A stretch of 64,000 nucleotides of DNA from SLST01 sp046538735 (lineage in GTDB: Bacteria; Spirochaetota; Spirochaetia; DSM-27196; SLST01), in assembly GCA_046538735.1 (NCBI GenBank), contig JBKHII010000012.1, forward strand, positions 1 to 64,000, in the 5' to 3' direction. Made by a program: the position numbers and the translations under genes. The notes below the pieces were generated by a model that searched no databases, was not told where the DNA came from, and saw nothing but the letters and a program-made list of their open reading frames with translations. Below, piece by piece: positions 16,901 to 24,868 of the stretch (the first letter of the stretch is position 1; every line of letters begins with the position of its first letter).

Positions 16901-19140
16901 GTCTCGATGTTGTCCAGAAGCGGTCCGGCCATGTTGCGATTGTTGAACACCTGGTAGCCGGGACTCGAACGATCGAACACGTAGTCGTACGGCGGTTCGC
17001 GATCGCGATCGAGGATGACTCTGTCCACGATGCCGTTCGCCGTGAAACCGCGCCCCAGGATGTCGAGGTTGTACCTGCCGAGCGGATCGGGGACGGCGGC
17101 GATCGTGTAGATCTCAGTGACCGGAATGTACTTGTTCAACCGCACGTAGAGTACCGACGGTTCACCCACGTTACCCACGCTGTCTACCGCCGAAACGCTC
17201 AGCGCCCAGAGGCCGTTGTCGTAGTTCTCCCGACTGATCTGCGGCTCCTCAACGAGGTTCCGCTGCGGCGGCGCCACCACGGGCAGCGCCTCCGGCTCCA
17301 CCTCCGCCGTCTCTCGATCCACGTAGACCAGGTCGGCGAAGTACCCGCCGATCACGTCGTCATCCGGTGGGCGCCACCGCAGCGTGAAGGTGTTCGATAC
17401 GAGATATCCATCCTCGTCGAGCGGGGGCGGGACGAACGCCACGCGACCGGGCGGGGTCGTGTCTCGGAAGAACTCCGCGGTGCCGGGAGGCGACCAGTTC
17501 CCCGCCCGGTCGAGCGCCCGAATGCGCAGGTACCACTCGCCGTCCGAGTCCGCGCGGAACGCCGCCGCCCTCTCACGAACGGGCTCATCGGGGATCGGGA
17601 CGTCCGCGTTCGGATCTCGGGTCCATTCGTACGCGTACGCGACGATCCCGGAGGCGTCTTCGCGAGGCTCCCAGGTGAACCGGGCCACAGACGACCTGCT
17701 ACGCCGCCCGATGTCGAAGTTCTCGCCCCGTACGACGGGAGGAAGCGCCCGTTGGTCGGGCTCGAGATAGACGATTCTCGTGGGGAGGTCGGGGTCGTTC
17801 CGGGTTCGCCTGTGCCACAGAAAATGAACGTGCTCACCGATCCGCGCCGCCGTTGGGTACGTCGCGACTCCGAGCCCGGAATCGGGCGAGATGTCTCTCC
17901 ACCGACCGCCGCGTTCCTCGAAGAGAACCGCGCGCCCGCCGCGTCCCGGATCCTGGTATGCCACCACGTACGCGGTGTCTCCAAGCAGAGCGGGGGTCGG
18001 CTGGTTATGCGGAATCCGAGCGTCGCCTCTGCGCAGGCCGGCGGCGGTGAGGACGTCGATCTCGCCGCTGATGTTGCCCGCGCCGTCAATGCTCGTGGCT
18101 GCGATCTGCCTCGTATCGTCGCTCTCGAGCCGCAGCCCGATCTCGAAGGTCAGGAGACGACGCCCGGCCGCAGTGGCAACAGCGGGGCGTCGCATCGCGA
18201 GGTCCTGGTACGCGAGAGCGCCTTCGGCGGGAAGCCCGCGCGCAAGAACTCGCAGATAGCGGTGCGGTATGACGAGCCCCGACTCCGCGAGCTCGATGAC
18301 GTCCAAGTCCTCGCCCACGGGCAGGCCGGCGAGTCCGGAGATCTCGTCACCGGACTGCGGGTCGGTCGCGGACCAACTCCGACCGGAGTCGTCGGTATGG
18401 ATCGCGTAGACCTGCGGTGTGTCCGGAACATCCGGCTCTCCCGGCTCCACGGGCGGGGGAAGGATGTTCTCTCCCACGAAAAGCAGAATGTCTCTCCCCC
18501 CGACCACGACGTGCTCCACGTCGCTTTGCGTTCCGGTGTGCAGCACGTCCGCAGGGATCGCAAGCAACTCGTCCCACGCCCGGCCGTCCTCGCTGTGGGA
18601 GTAGACCACGCGGTTCGAGGGCTCATCGAAGCGTTCCATCGCAAGAAACCAGCCGCCGTCTGCGGAGGGCGAGACCCGTGGCGACACCAGGCTGATGTCA
18701 CCCGAGACGCTGTGAACCTCCCGGAACGTCTGCGCGCGGTCGGTCGAGAGCAGGACTCGGACAATGGACGTCCCGCTCTCGCCGGCACCGCCGTCGTAGT
18801 CCACGGTTGCCACGAGCACCTCGTTCCGATCGTTCAGCGCGATGCTGTAGACCGGGGGCACGGCTCTTCCCTCGTACCTGATTCCCTCGGCGATCACCTC
18901 AGGCGGCGACCACGAGAGGCCACCTCGCGTTGTTTGGATGACCACGTCGATCGTCCCACGGCCGCTCCCGGCATCGCGGATCCTCTGGTACGCAGCTATC
19001 CCGAACTCTCCGTTCGCCACCAGGTGCGGGAAACGCGTGTTCGCATCCGAAAAGAACGTGGGAGCCTCAAAGAAGGACTGCTGCGTCCAGGCGACTCCAG
19101 CGAGAGCCAGGAGCGCGGCGAGCAGGAACAGCTTGCGCAC
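13924..19140 (-). CDS. Giant membrane sensor with SpoIIE/PP2C-type phosphatase domain
   Basis: A 1738-residue protein. It has a signal peptide ending near AWTQQ and about 770 exported residues. The first 400 of these carry BNR/sialidase-like Asp-box repeats (DDSGRSW, SEDGRAW, TTRGGLSW), as in a beta-propeller, followed by fibronectin-like segments (DTTPPGRVAFVPP). Transmembrane helices lie near residues 798-818, 869-890 and 1263-1288, the last leading into a HAMP domain (about 1289-1340). The C-terminal SpoIIE domain keeps the metal aspartates in SGDYF (about 1394), CDVSGHG (about 1418), ATDG (about 1551) and ADDLT (about 1729). It should dephosphorylate a partner such as an anti-anti-sigma factor in response to an external signal; no partner is encoded here. 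The start is a GTG 9 bases after the TPR gene. Confidence 0.85.
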   Translation of the reverse strand: MRKLFLLAALLALAGVAWTQQSFFEAPTFFSDANTRFPHLVANGEFGIAAYQRIRDAGSGRGTIDVVIQTTRGGLSWSPPEVIAEGIRYEGRAVPPVYSIALNDRNEVLVATVDYDGGAGESGTSIVRVLLSTDRAQTFREVHSVSGDISLVSPRVSPSADGGWFLAMERFDEPSNRVVYSHSEDGRAWDELLAIPADVLHTGTQSDVEHVVVGGRDILLFVGENILPPPVEPGEPDVPDTPQVYAIHTDDSGRSWSATDPQSGDEISGLAGLPVGEDLDVIELAESGLVIPHRYLRVLARGLPAEGALAYQDLAMRRPAVATAAGRRLLTFEIGLRLESDDTRQIAATSIDGAGNISGEIDVLTAAGLRRGDARIPHNQPTPALLGDTAYVVAYQDPGRGGRAVLFEERGGRWRDISPDSGLGVATYPTAARIGEHVHFLWHRRTRNDPDLPTRIVYLEPDQRALPPVVRGENFDIGRRSRSSVARFTWEPREDASGIVAYAYEWTRDPNADVPIPDEPVRERAAAFRADSDGEWYLRIRALDRAGNWSPPGTAEFFRDTTPPGRVAFVPPPLDEDGYLVSNTFTLRWRPPDDDVIGGYFADLVYVDRETAEVEPEALPVVAPPQRNLVEEPQISRENYDNGLWALSVSAVDSVGNVGEPSVLYVRLNKYIPVTEIYTIAAVPDPLGRYNLDILGRGFTANGIVDRVILDRDREPPYDYVFDRSSPGYQVFNNRNMAGPLLDNIETGRYFVGLRHTERGVEFAADRLAIERNGTVKYGAFTVLGETPFTMTTGRVSLLSSASAIAWVVVALMLAVAIFSGSRLVTVAREGVSLRLEARALVASKPSLIAARRQRIAEMRKQGIGLRLKFAFFVVILVMAVVGMIAVGLGSATLNSQQLVLLRGLEDRVDVLMESMVSRAAEPLQDPDVNTLELRELPSSVNAMPEALYATVTGSKSTFQTEDLPSSYNYVWGTNDPLLEVAGVQSAETRQELLSSRAAEGIEREPIPADEQLDLGRTRLDDPIGGKIETLGELVDRIAGERLNNIVREREVTFAITNELRQEINTVSAAGGDPAELEERRERAELTLRSLNRQIETGLDQVLADAMLLLRLAEYEALQVPAGPETEGSEDLSREAIERAVVANAVYEIPDSFQEIESDIERARTQLAGTEEFADQLSSTVKSFPVFVAAEYDPESRDYLFYRGVAEPDISIFPLDREAIERMDEGDLAALSYFRGTVRLGVATDLIVDQINEARRDIVRITALIALAALGAGIAGAIILATIVVIPINKLVRGVEVIRRTQDKSTLKDHQIEVKTRDELYQLADSINTMTVALAAAAEAEKDLIVTSDLQKKFIPLEERSVEGKARKLTMAHLEVAGAEFHGYYEGADALSGDYFTFEWVDKPVEQGGHTFALIKCDVSGHGVNAAFIMVEVATIFLNRVRDWRSTHEQPRLADLVNTVNDLVVERGFQNMFAAMTIAVVDTETGRVRMTHGGDTEQRFYRAATRRVEEQNLNQAPATGMFDRDLFPPGMEYKEFDFQLQHGDLMILATDGIEESARKIRNADFEAVAVDENEFERLTKEALALDPPSSVDVDRNTRIASEEFSTDRMVRVVEQVQSQGSFTLERVRNYDPDERLVFDYKGLEPTARNTVLAITAAEKVFRLTPDMTVDEPIRVDRAIDEFLRDRFSAYRRYFNYPVPDEQRPDASEKFPREEYVYYTHLREEEQADDLTILAIRKK

Positions 19141-19149
19141 GTCGCTACC

Positions 19150-22100
19150 CTACTGCCGCCGCAACCGGCGAATCAAGTCGTTGTAGAGCGAACGCCAGTC
19201 GGGTATCAACATCGGATCCTGCAGCGTCGGGGTCGTCTCCGCCCGCGCCATGTACGCCTCGAGCTCGGCCAGCGCTCCGTTCAGATCGCCCTGCGCTACG
19301 AGACGGTTCGCCCGCGTCATAATCGCCTGTTCGGCCGGACTCGGGAGCCGGACGGTGGGAAGATACGACTGCATGAGCCCGATCAACTGCTCCGTCCGAT
19401 CGTAGCCGGGGAAGATGGTCCGCGCACGCACCAGCTCCTCGTAGATGGCCGTCTGCTCGGAGACCGGCAGGTTCTGCCAATCTCCTCGCGCGAGAAGGTC
19501 GTCGATAATCTCGTCCGCTACCCGACGTGGATTCGGAGGCGTGCGCGGCGCCGGCGGATCCAACACGCGCTCGATGCCGGAGAGCAGGTCCTCGATCCTG
19601 TTCAGGGTGCTCGAACCCACGCCTCCTTCTTCGTCCGCGATCTGTCGGATCGCCCGGAGCTTCGATCGAAGCGCCAGGAGGTTGTCAAAGACCTCGCTCG
19701 ATACTGAGCCGTCCAGGATGGCGCGCTCAACAGCCGCGCCGTCATCCTCGCCCTGCGTCACCTCCTCGAGCGACCGGGTCACGTAGTTGCGGACCACCGT
19801 GTCCGGACTCCCGTCGCCGGTGGCGATCTCGAGCCGAATGTCGAGGAGCCGAGCCTCGCTGTTCAGCGGCTGTTCAACGAGGAAGAAATCGAGCGCCGCC
19901 TGAGCCGTATCGTAGTTCCGCTCTTCGAAGGCCGTTCTCGCCGTATTCAGTATCTGACTCAGCCGTTCGAACCCCGGGATGTCTTCGGTGAGCACCTGCT
20001 GTTGCTGAGACTGGAGGATCCTGGCTCGCCGCAGCAGTGGCGTAATGACCGGATTCTGGATGAGCGGATAGACCGTTGCCCAGAGGGCTTCCGCTTCCTC
20101 GAGCAGGAGAATAGCCTCTCCCGGCTGCGGGTCCTCTCCGGCGGGCGGATCCAAGAGCGGCTCGGCCTGCTCGGCGAGCAGGTTCACGCGAGACAGAACG
20201 ATATCGCGACGTGCGTCGTTCAGCCGTCCTGAAAGTCGATCGCGAAGCCGGTCCCACTCGGCCTCCACCTCGTCGCGGTACCAGTTCTCGAGGCTCGCGG
20301 TGAACAGGTTGCTCGCGTCTTCCGGATCGTTCGAGCTGAGCAGGTTTTCGGCATCGTCCAGGAGCAAGCTCGCTTCAAGGACCTCTCCGGCGTCGTTCCG
20401 CGCTTCCGCCTCGTTGATCTGCGCGTCGATCTCATCCACCCGGGCGAGCGCATCCTGCCGCAGCTCCTCCGCCTGGTCGATCTGCGCAAGCGACCGCTCA
20501 AGGAGCGATCGAGCGGTACCCAGGACACCTTCAGTGTCCGTCCCAACGGTCGCGGCAATCCCGTCTGCTCGAGTAATCACGCGCTGAATCTCGGCATCCG
20601 GAACCACGTAGTCGTCCTCGTCACGCAGCTCTCCGGCAAGATCGGCCGCATCTCCGCGCAACGCCCGGAGCGTTCCCGTCGCGGTACTCGTCACGCGTGT
20701 CCCGGAGACGGAGCCCACGAGCGATCGCAATCGATCGCGCGCCTCGGCGGCACGGGGACGAGGTGCGTTCGAGATGGGGTCGGTTGCTGCGAGATCTCGC
20801 TCCGCCGCACTCACGGCCGACCGATACGAGGCGAGCCGCTCCTCGAGGTTACTGAGCCGGATGTTGGCGATCCTCCGCACGACGACGAGCTCGTACTCGC
20901 GGACTCGTCCGATGCGATCGTCAATGTACGCCCCGTGCTCGGGGGCGGCTTCGGCGAGCAGAGCGTCCGCGGTCTGGTCGCCGTCGCCTCCGATCCGTGT
21001 GAACCTCCGCCACCGGTCGGCATGCCGATAGAGCTCGTCCAGTCGCGAGCGTATGTCCGAGCGTTGGCCGCCGAGCTCCGTCACGCTCGTTCGAGACGCG
21101 AGCGGCGTGGCAACCTGGTACGCCGACTGTCCGGTGGCAACGACCGCCTCGAGCTCTTCCGCCGAGGCGGTCCGCGCCACCGCTTCCGCCAAGGTCCGCA
21201 CCAACGCTCCGTCGCCGAGCTCGGCGATGCGTTCTGCCGGCGGCACGAGTGTGGTCGCACTCGAACCGTCGCCCCGCGGCGGCAGGGTCAGATCGAGCGC
21301 CCGGGCAACGTCCAGGATCTCGATCGTCGTCCGGTACGAGACCGCTACCGACTCGAGCGTATCGGTCGTCTCCTGCACGTGCTCAAGAACCACCTGGTCG
21401 TCCCCTGGGGAGGTCCGGTTCTCCCACTCGAAGCTCCGGAGCTCCTCAACGGCCATGGCGTATCGGTCCGCGCCGAACTCGCGCGTCGCAGCGACCGGCC
21501 CATTCGCGACGACGTCCCACACGGACTCCACGACGTGGAGCACGCCCTCCTCTCTGCGGGCGTCGCCCGCATCGTTGACGGGACGACCGAGCACGATATC
21601 GTTCACGAAACGAATATGCCAGTTATACCGATACTCCTCACCGGCAACCGCGCGCTGGGCGTTCACGCCCTCTTGCTCCGCGATGACTTCGCTCGCCTGA
21701 AGGATGCTCCGATAGACGGCAGTGATCTCTCTCAGCAGCGGAAGATAGTCCTCGATCTGCTCTCGGGCGTTCTCGAATTCGCCGGCAGCGAAGGCCGAGA
21801 TCATTTCTCTTGCCTGCCGCTCAGCCGGTTCGGCGACGGCAACGAACGTCGAGTCGGCGTCGGCGGCAGCCGCGACCGCGTCGGCGCGGACCGTCTCCCG
21901 CGCCGCGGCGAAACGCTCGCCGGTGATCCCGTAGTCGTCCGGATCGAAGCTCCGGATCTGAATCGCGATGCCGTCCGTCTCGAGAAGTGCCTCGATTTCC
22001 GCCTCGCCCTGCGCGACCTGGCTTCCCGCGTCTGCGTCTCCGTCGGGTGCCGCGGGCGACTCGAACCCGTACTCGCCAAGCCCGTTGATGTAGATCTCAA

Positions 22101-22701
22101 CGGCCCGGACGTAGTTGCCTGCCTCGATCTCCACCAGCGCGGCATCCATGAGCGCCTCAAACCGGCGTCGGTCTATCGTAAGCAGGACCCGGCTCTGCAG
22201 CTCGCCAATGAGCTCTTCGTCCTCCGGGTTCGGGTAGGGAAGGATATCGTACATCTCGTCGATGAGACGAAGCGCCTGGAACGCGGTGGGGAGCACCTCG
22301 TCCGGCGGTATCTCGCCGGAAATCAGGTCTCGCAACTCGGCCTCCACCTGACGACCCTTCTCGATGTACGCCCGCCGGGCGTCTCGTATCCGATCGAATC
22401 GTTGTTCGGCGGCCGGTAGCTGCTCGTCGTCGGCGCGCACCGCATCCACGAGACTCGGAACGGCCTCGTCGAACTCGCGGATATTGATCCGCTCGTCCGC
22501 CTGCTCGAGACTCTCCTCGGGATCGGGCAGCTCCCTCCCGTCGTCCGATCCTACCTCCCCCATTCCCCCGGCGAAACCGGTTGACGCAACCAGAATGAGA
22601 AGGATCACCGCCGTAAGCGGCTTGTGGCTATCTCGTCGTCCGAGCAGGGCTTCCCCTCTCCAATTGATGTTACTACAGGTATCGACAAAAACCATCCGCA
22701 C
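19150..22701 (-). CDS. Large exported helical (TPR-like) protein
   Basis: A 1183-residue, acidic, almost wholly alpha-helical protein with TPR-like pairs (for example GNYVRAVEIYINGLGEYGF, NYDTAQAALDFFLVEQPLN, QGDLNGALAELEAYMARAE) and long coiled-coil-like stretches rich in E, R and A. A hydrophobic segment (LTAVILLILVASTGFAGG, about residues 29-46) acts as signal peptide or anchor. The n-region is unusually long if translation starts at the GTG at 22701 or the ATG at 22695, so the true start is uncertain. It lies 9 bases upstream of the SpoIIE-type sensor and is almost certainly cotranscribed with it, so it may be its periplasmic partner or scaffold. I assign no enzymatic function. Confidence 0.75.
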   Translation of the reverse strand: MRMVFVDTCSNINWRGEALLGRRDSHKPLTAVILLILVASTGFAGGMGEVGSDDGRELPDPEESLEQADERINIREFDEAVPSLVDAVRADDEQLPAAEQRFDRIRDARRAYIEKGRQVEAELRDLISGEIPPDEVLPTAFQALRLIDEMYDILPYPNPEDEELIGELQSRVLLTIDRRRFEALMDAALVEIEAGNYVRAVEIYINGLGEYGFESPAAPDGDADAGSQVAQGEAEIEALLETDGIAIQIRSFDPDDYGITGERFAAARETVRADAVAAAADADSTFVAVAEPAERQAREMISAFAAGEFENAREQIEDYLPLLREITAVYRSILQASEVIAEQEGVNAQRAVAGEEYRYNWHIRFVNDIVLGRPVNDAGDARREEGVLHVVESVWDVVANGPVAATREFGADRYAMAVEELRSFEWENRTSPGDDQVVLEHVQETTDTLESVAVSYRTTIEILDVARALDLTLPPRGDGSSATTLVPPAERIAELGDGALVRTLAEAVARTASAEELEAVVATGQSAYQVATPLASRTSVTELGGQRSDIRSRLDELYRHADRWRRFTRIGGDGDQTADALLAEAAPEHGAYIDDRIGRVREYELVVVRRIANIRLSNLEERLASYRSAVSAAERDLAATDPISNAPRPRAAEARDRLRSLVGSVSGTRVTSTATGTLRALRGDAADLAGELRDEDDYVVPDAEIQRVITRADGIAATVGTDTEGVLGTARSLLERSLAQIDQAEELRQDALARVDEIDAQINEAEARNDAGEVLEASLLLDDAENLLSSNDPEDASNLFTASLENWYRDEVEAEWDRLRDRLSGRLNDARRDIVLSRVNLLAEQAEPLLDPPAGEDPQPGEAILLLEEAEALWATVYPLIQNPVITPLLRRARILQSQQQQVLTEDIPGFERLSQILNTARTAFEERNYDTAQAALDFFLVEQPLNSEARLLDIRLEIATGDGSPDTVVRNYVTRSLEEVTQGEDDGAAVERAILDGSVSSEVFDNLLALRSKLRAIRQIADEEGGVGSSTLNRIEDLLSGIERVLDPPAPRTPPNPRRVADEIIDDLLARGDWQNLPVSEQTAIYEELVRARTIFPGYDRTEQLIGLMQSYLPTVRLPSPAEQAIMTRANRLVAQGDLNGALAELEAYMARAETTPTLQDPMLIPDWRSLYNDLIRRLRRQ

Positions 22702-22742
22702 ATGGACCGTGCCCGCCTTCCAAGTGGCGTTCCTGGAAGCGA

Positions 22743-22774
22743 TTAGGGGCCCATGGATAATGAAACGCCCCTAA
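22743..22774. promoter_or_regulatory. Inverted repeat (possible operator) in the UPF0164 promoter
   Basis: Perfect 8-bp arms TTAGGGGC (22743-22750) and GCCCCTAA (22767-22774) are separated by 16 bases. The repeat brackets the -35 position and ends two bases before the TATAAT of the plus-strand gene. It also lies upstream of the divergent TPR/phosphatase operon, so one regulator could affect both. Confidence 0.5.
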
Positions 22775-22782
22775 AGTATAAT
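22754..22782 (+). promoter_or_regulatory. UPF0164 gene promoter (TGGATA-N17-TATAAT)
   Basis: A perfect TATAAT (22777-22782) sits 8 bases before the ATG at 22791, with TGGATA 17 bases further upstream. A transcript would begin at or within two bases of the start codon. Confidence 0.65.
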
Positions 22783-22790
22783 CAGTGGTG

Positions 22791-24047
22791 ATGAGGCGCC
22801 GCTCTATCCTGCTCCTGGCAGTTCTAACTGCTCTTGCCACGGCCAACGTTCCCGCGATCGAGTTCAGCGACATCTACGCGACGCTCGGGACGGCCGATCG
22901 AGGGCGGAATGCGGGGCTCTCTATCTTTCCGACCCTCGTGATACCCACCGGCGGCGAGTTCGAAGGTATGGGGCAAGCGTACACGGCCGTCGCCCGGGAC
23001 GCCGGCTTCTTCGATGCGAACGCCGCCGGCAGCTCCACGCTCGAGTTCACCGAGCTCACCTTCGTCCACAACAACTGGATCGCGGATACCTCGCTCGAAG
23101 GCGTCCTGTACACGCGACGATTCGGTGACCTCGGCATCGCCATGGGAGGCAAGTTCCTCCACGTTCCGTTCACCGAGTACGACGAGCTCTCGCGCCAGGT
23201 TGCGGGCGGGCAGTACAGCGAGGGCACGGCAGGGATCAATCTCTCGTACAACTTCTTGCGCTCCTTCGAGTTCCCGGGCATCGCGGTCGGTCTCACGCTC
23301 AAGAGCGCGTACCGCTTCATTCCCGCACAGATCGCGCCGAACCAATCCGCGGTTGGGTTCCTTGCGGACCTGGGTATCATTTCCCGATTCGATTTGCTCA
23401 AACCGTACTCGTCGCGTTCGCCGAACTTCGCGGTCGGCGCGACCGCGCGCAACTTCGGACCTCCGGTCAAGGGCGAACCGCTGCCGAGCCAGATCACCGC
23501 CGGGATATCGTACTCGCCGATTCGACCGGTCGTGATCGCCACGGACGTCATCCTCCCCGTCTCGCTCGCTCCGGGAGTCGGTGCCCCCGGTCTTTCCGGC
23601 GCAGTGGGAGTGTCCGTCCGCGTGACCCCGTTCTTCACGGTCCAGGCGGGAACCCTCCTCCGCTGGGAAGGAACCAGGGTCTCGCTCGGAACAACGCTCG
23701 ACCTAACCGACCTGAGCATAGACGTGAACTACAATCTCGACCACGGCACGCAGTTCACGAACGTGGATCGGTTCAGCCTGCAGGCGCGGCTCAACTTCGG
23801 CGACGAAGGTCGCCGCGCGCTTCGCGATCTCGTGGACCAGTACTACCTGGAGGCGTGGCGTGCCTCTGCGATCGGCGACCTGGAGGTCGCAATCGAGTAC
23901 TCCCAGAAGGCGTTGGGGCTCGATCCCACGTTCACACCGGCCCAGGAGCTCCTGACCATCACTCTCGATACGAGACGTCTCCAACAGGATCTCCGAGCGA
24001 TTGATCTCGAGAGCATTGGAGAAACCCTGGACGAGACGGATCCGTAG
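22791..24047 (+). CDS. UPF0164-family (FadL-like) outer-membrane barrel protein
   Basis: The 418-residue product has a signal peptide (cleavage near VPAIE) and resembles the spirochaetal UPF0164 family, which is related to FadL-type hydrophobic-substrate barrels. Typical features are the early GMGQAYTAVARDAGFFDANAAG segment (read as two parts around the DAG), VHNNWIADTSLEGVLYTRR, and repeated alternating strands to about residue 335. The last 70 residues turn helical and include a TPR-like pair (ASAIGDLEVAIEYSQKALGL). The ATG at 22791 is preferred over two upstream GTG codons because the -10 is 8 bases before it. The gene is divergent from the TPR/phosphatase operon. Confidence 0.75.
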   Translation: MRRRSILLLAVLTALATANVPAIEFSDIYATLGTADRGRNAGLSIFPTLVIPTGGEFEGMGQAYTAVARDAGFFDANAAGSSTLEFTELTFVHNNWIADTSLEGVLYTRRFGDLGIAMGGKFLHVPFTEYDELSRQVAGGQYSEGTAGINLSYNFLRSFEFPGIAVGLTLKSAYRFIPAQIAPNQSAVGFLADLGIISRFDLLKPYSSRSPNFAVGATARNFGPPVKGEPLPSQITAGISYSPIRPVVIATDVILPVSLAPGVGAPGLSGAVGVSVRVTPFFTVQAGTLLRWEGTRVSLGTTLDLTDLSIDVNYNLDHGTQFTNVDRFSLQARLNFGDEGRRALRDLVDQYYLEAWRASAIGDLEVAIEYSQKALGLDPTFTPAQELLTITLDTRRLQQDLRAIDLESIGETLDETDP

Positions 24048-24048
24048 A

Positions 24049-24831
24049 TCAGGTTCCGGTCTTTGTCGTGTTCTTCAACTGCATGTAGACCGAGAGCAGG
24101 GGCACATCCACCTTGCGCGACTCGAGCCACTTGCGCATCGTGTCGTTTCCGCCGGAGCTTCCCTCTCGCTGCATCCGCTTGAGCCGCTTCTCGGTCTTGC
24201 GAAACTCCGTGGTGCGGAACATCTCCTCGAGATACGCCACCATTTGCTCCGCCTCGCGTTCGTGCCCTTCAACGACGAGGTCGCTCCCTGGACGCAGAAG
24301 CTCCTCTACAAGCTGTTCGGAGCTCCGGCCTTCCCGGGCGATCAACTCGTCCTCGATTCGCTTGACGAACGCACTCTCTGTGAACACGATCCCGTCCACT
24401 TTCGTCCGCAGCGCGATGCGTCGTTTCAACGCGCCTTCAGACTGCATGTCGCGACGACCGAGCAGGACGTACGCGAGGATCGAGACGCCGAACGAGATGG
24501 CGATCTCGTCCAGGAGCGGCACCGGATCACGTACGACGATCGAGAGGAAGAGGTAGACGACGAGGAAAATCACCGATGAGAGCAGAAACCGCGGTATGAA
24601 CCGCGCATCCGCGACCCACGCGCGCACCTCCTGTTCCACCAGACGGTAGAGCTCGTTCCGGAAGAGCGTGAGCGACTCCACGCGCGGTTCGTTTCCATAG
24701 TGACCGCGAATCTCCGACCGCTCGAGCAGCGTGAACAGCTTCTCGGTTTCCCGGAAGGGATGGAGCAGCACCGCAGTGCCGTCCTTGCGATAGAGGTGGA
24801 AGATATGAATCGGCTCGCTCCGCTTCGCCAT
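24049..24831 (-). CDS. Two-helix membrane protein of unknown function
   Basis: A 260-residue protein with a soluble N-terminal part (FHLYRKDGTAVLLHPFRETEK), two transmembrane helices at about residues 82-101 and 108-126, and a basic coiled-coil-like C-terminal region ending in a KNTTKTGT tail. No catalytic motif is visible and I recognise no family. It converges with the UPF0164 gene with one base between stops. A good promoter (TTGACG-N17-TATGTT) lies 8 bases before the ATG, supporting that start and independent transcription. Confidence 0.6.
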   Translation of the reverse strand: MAKRSEPIHIFHLYRKDGTAVLLHPFRETEKLFTLLERSEIRGHYGNEPRVESLTLFRNELYRLVEQEVRAWVADARFIPRFLLSSVIFLVVYLFLSIVVRDPVPLLDEIAISFGVSILAYVLLGRRDMQSEGALKRRIALRTKVDGIVFTESAFVKRIEDELIAREGRSSEQLVEELLRPGSDLVVEGHEREAEQMVAYLEEMFRTTEFRKTEKRLKRMQREGSSGGNDTMRKWLESRKVDVPLLSVYMQLKNTTKTGT

Positions 24832-24839
24832 ACGAGTGA

Positions 24840-24868
24840 AACATAACCGGCCCCTGACCCGGCGTCAA
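24840..24868 (-). promoter_or_regulatory. Promoter TTGACG-N17-TATGTT, leaderless geometry
   Basis: On the minus strand TTGACG (24863-24868) and TATGTT (24840-24845) are 17 bases apart, and the -10 ends 8 bases before the ATG at 24831. The -35 matches at five of six positions. It overlaps the end of the ankyrin gene. Confidence 0.65.

Noticed and set aside
15643..19707. A 1354-codon open frame on the plus strand opposite the phosphatase sensor and TPR genes
   Set aside because: It is antisense to genes with clear domains and has no recognisable protein features. In GC-rich DNA the frame opposite a real gene often lacks stops.
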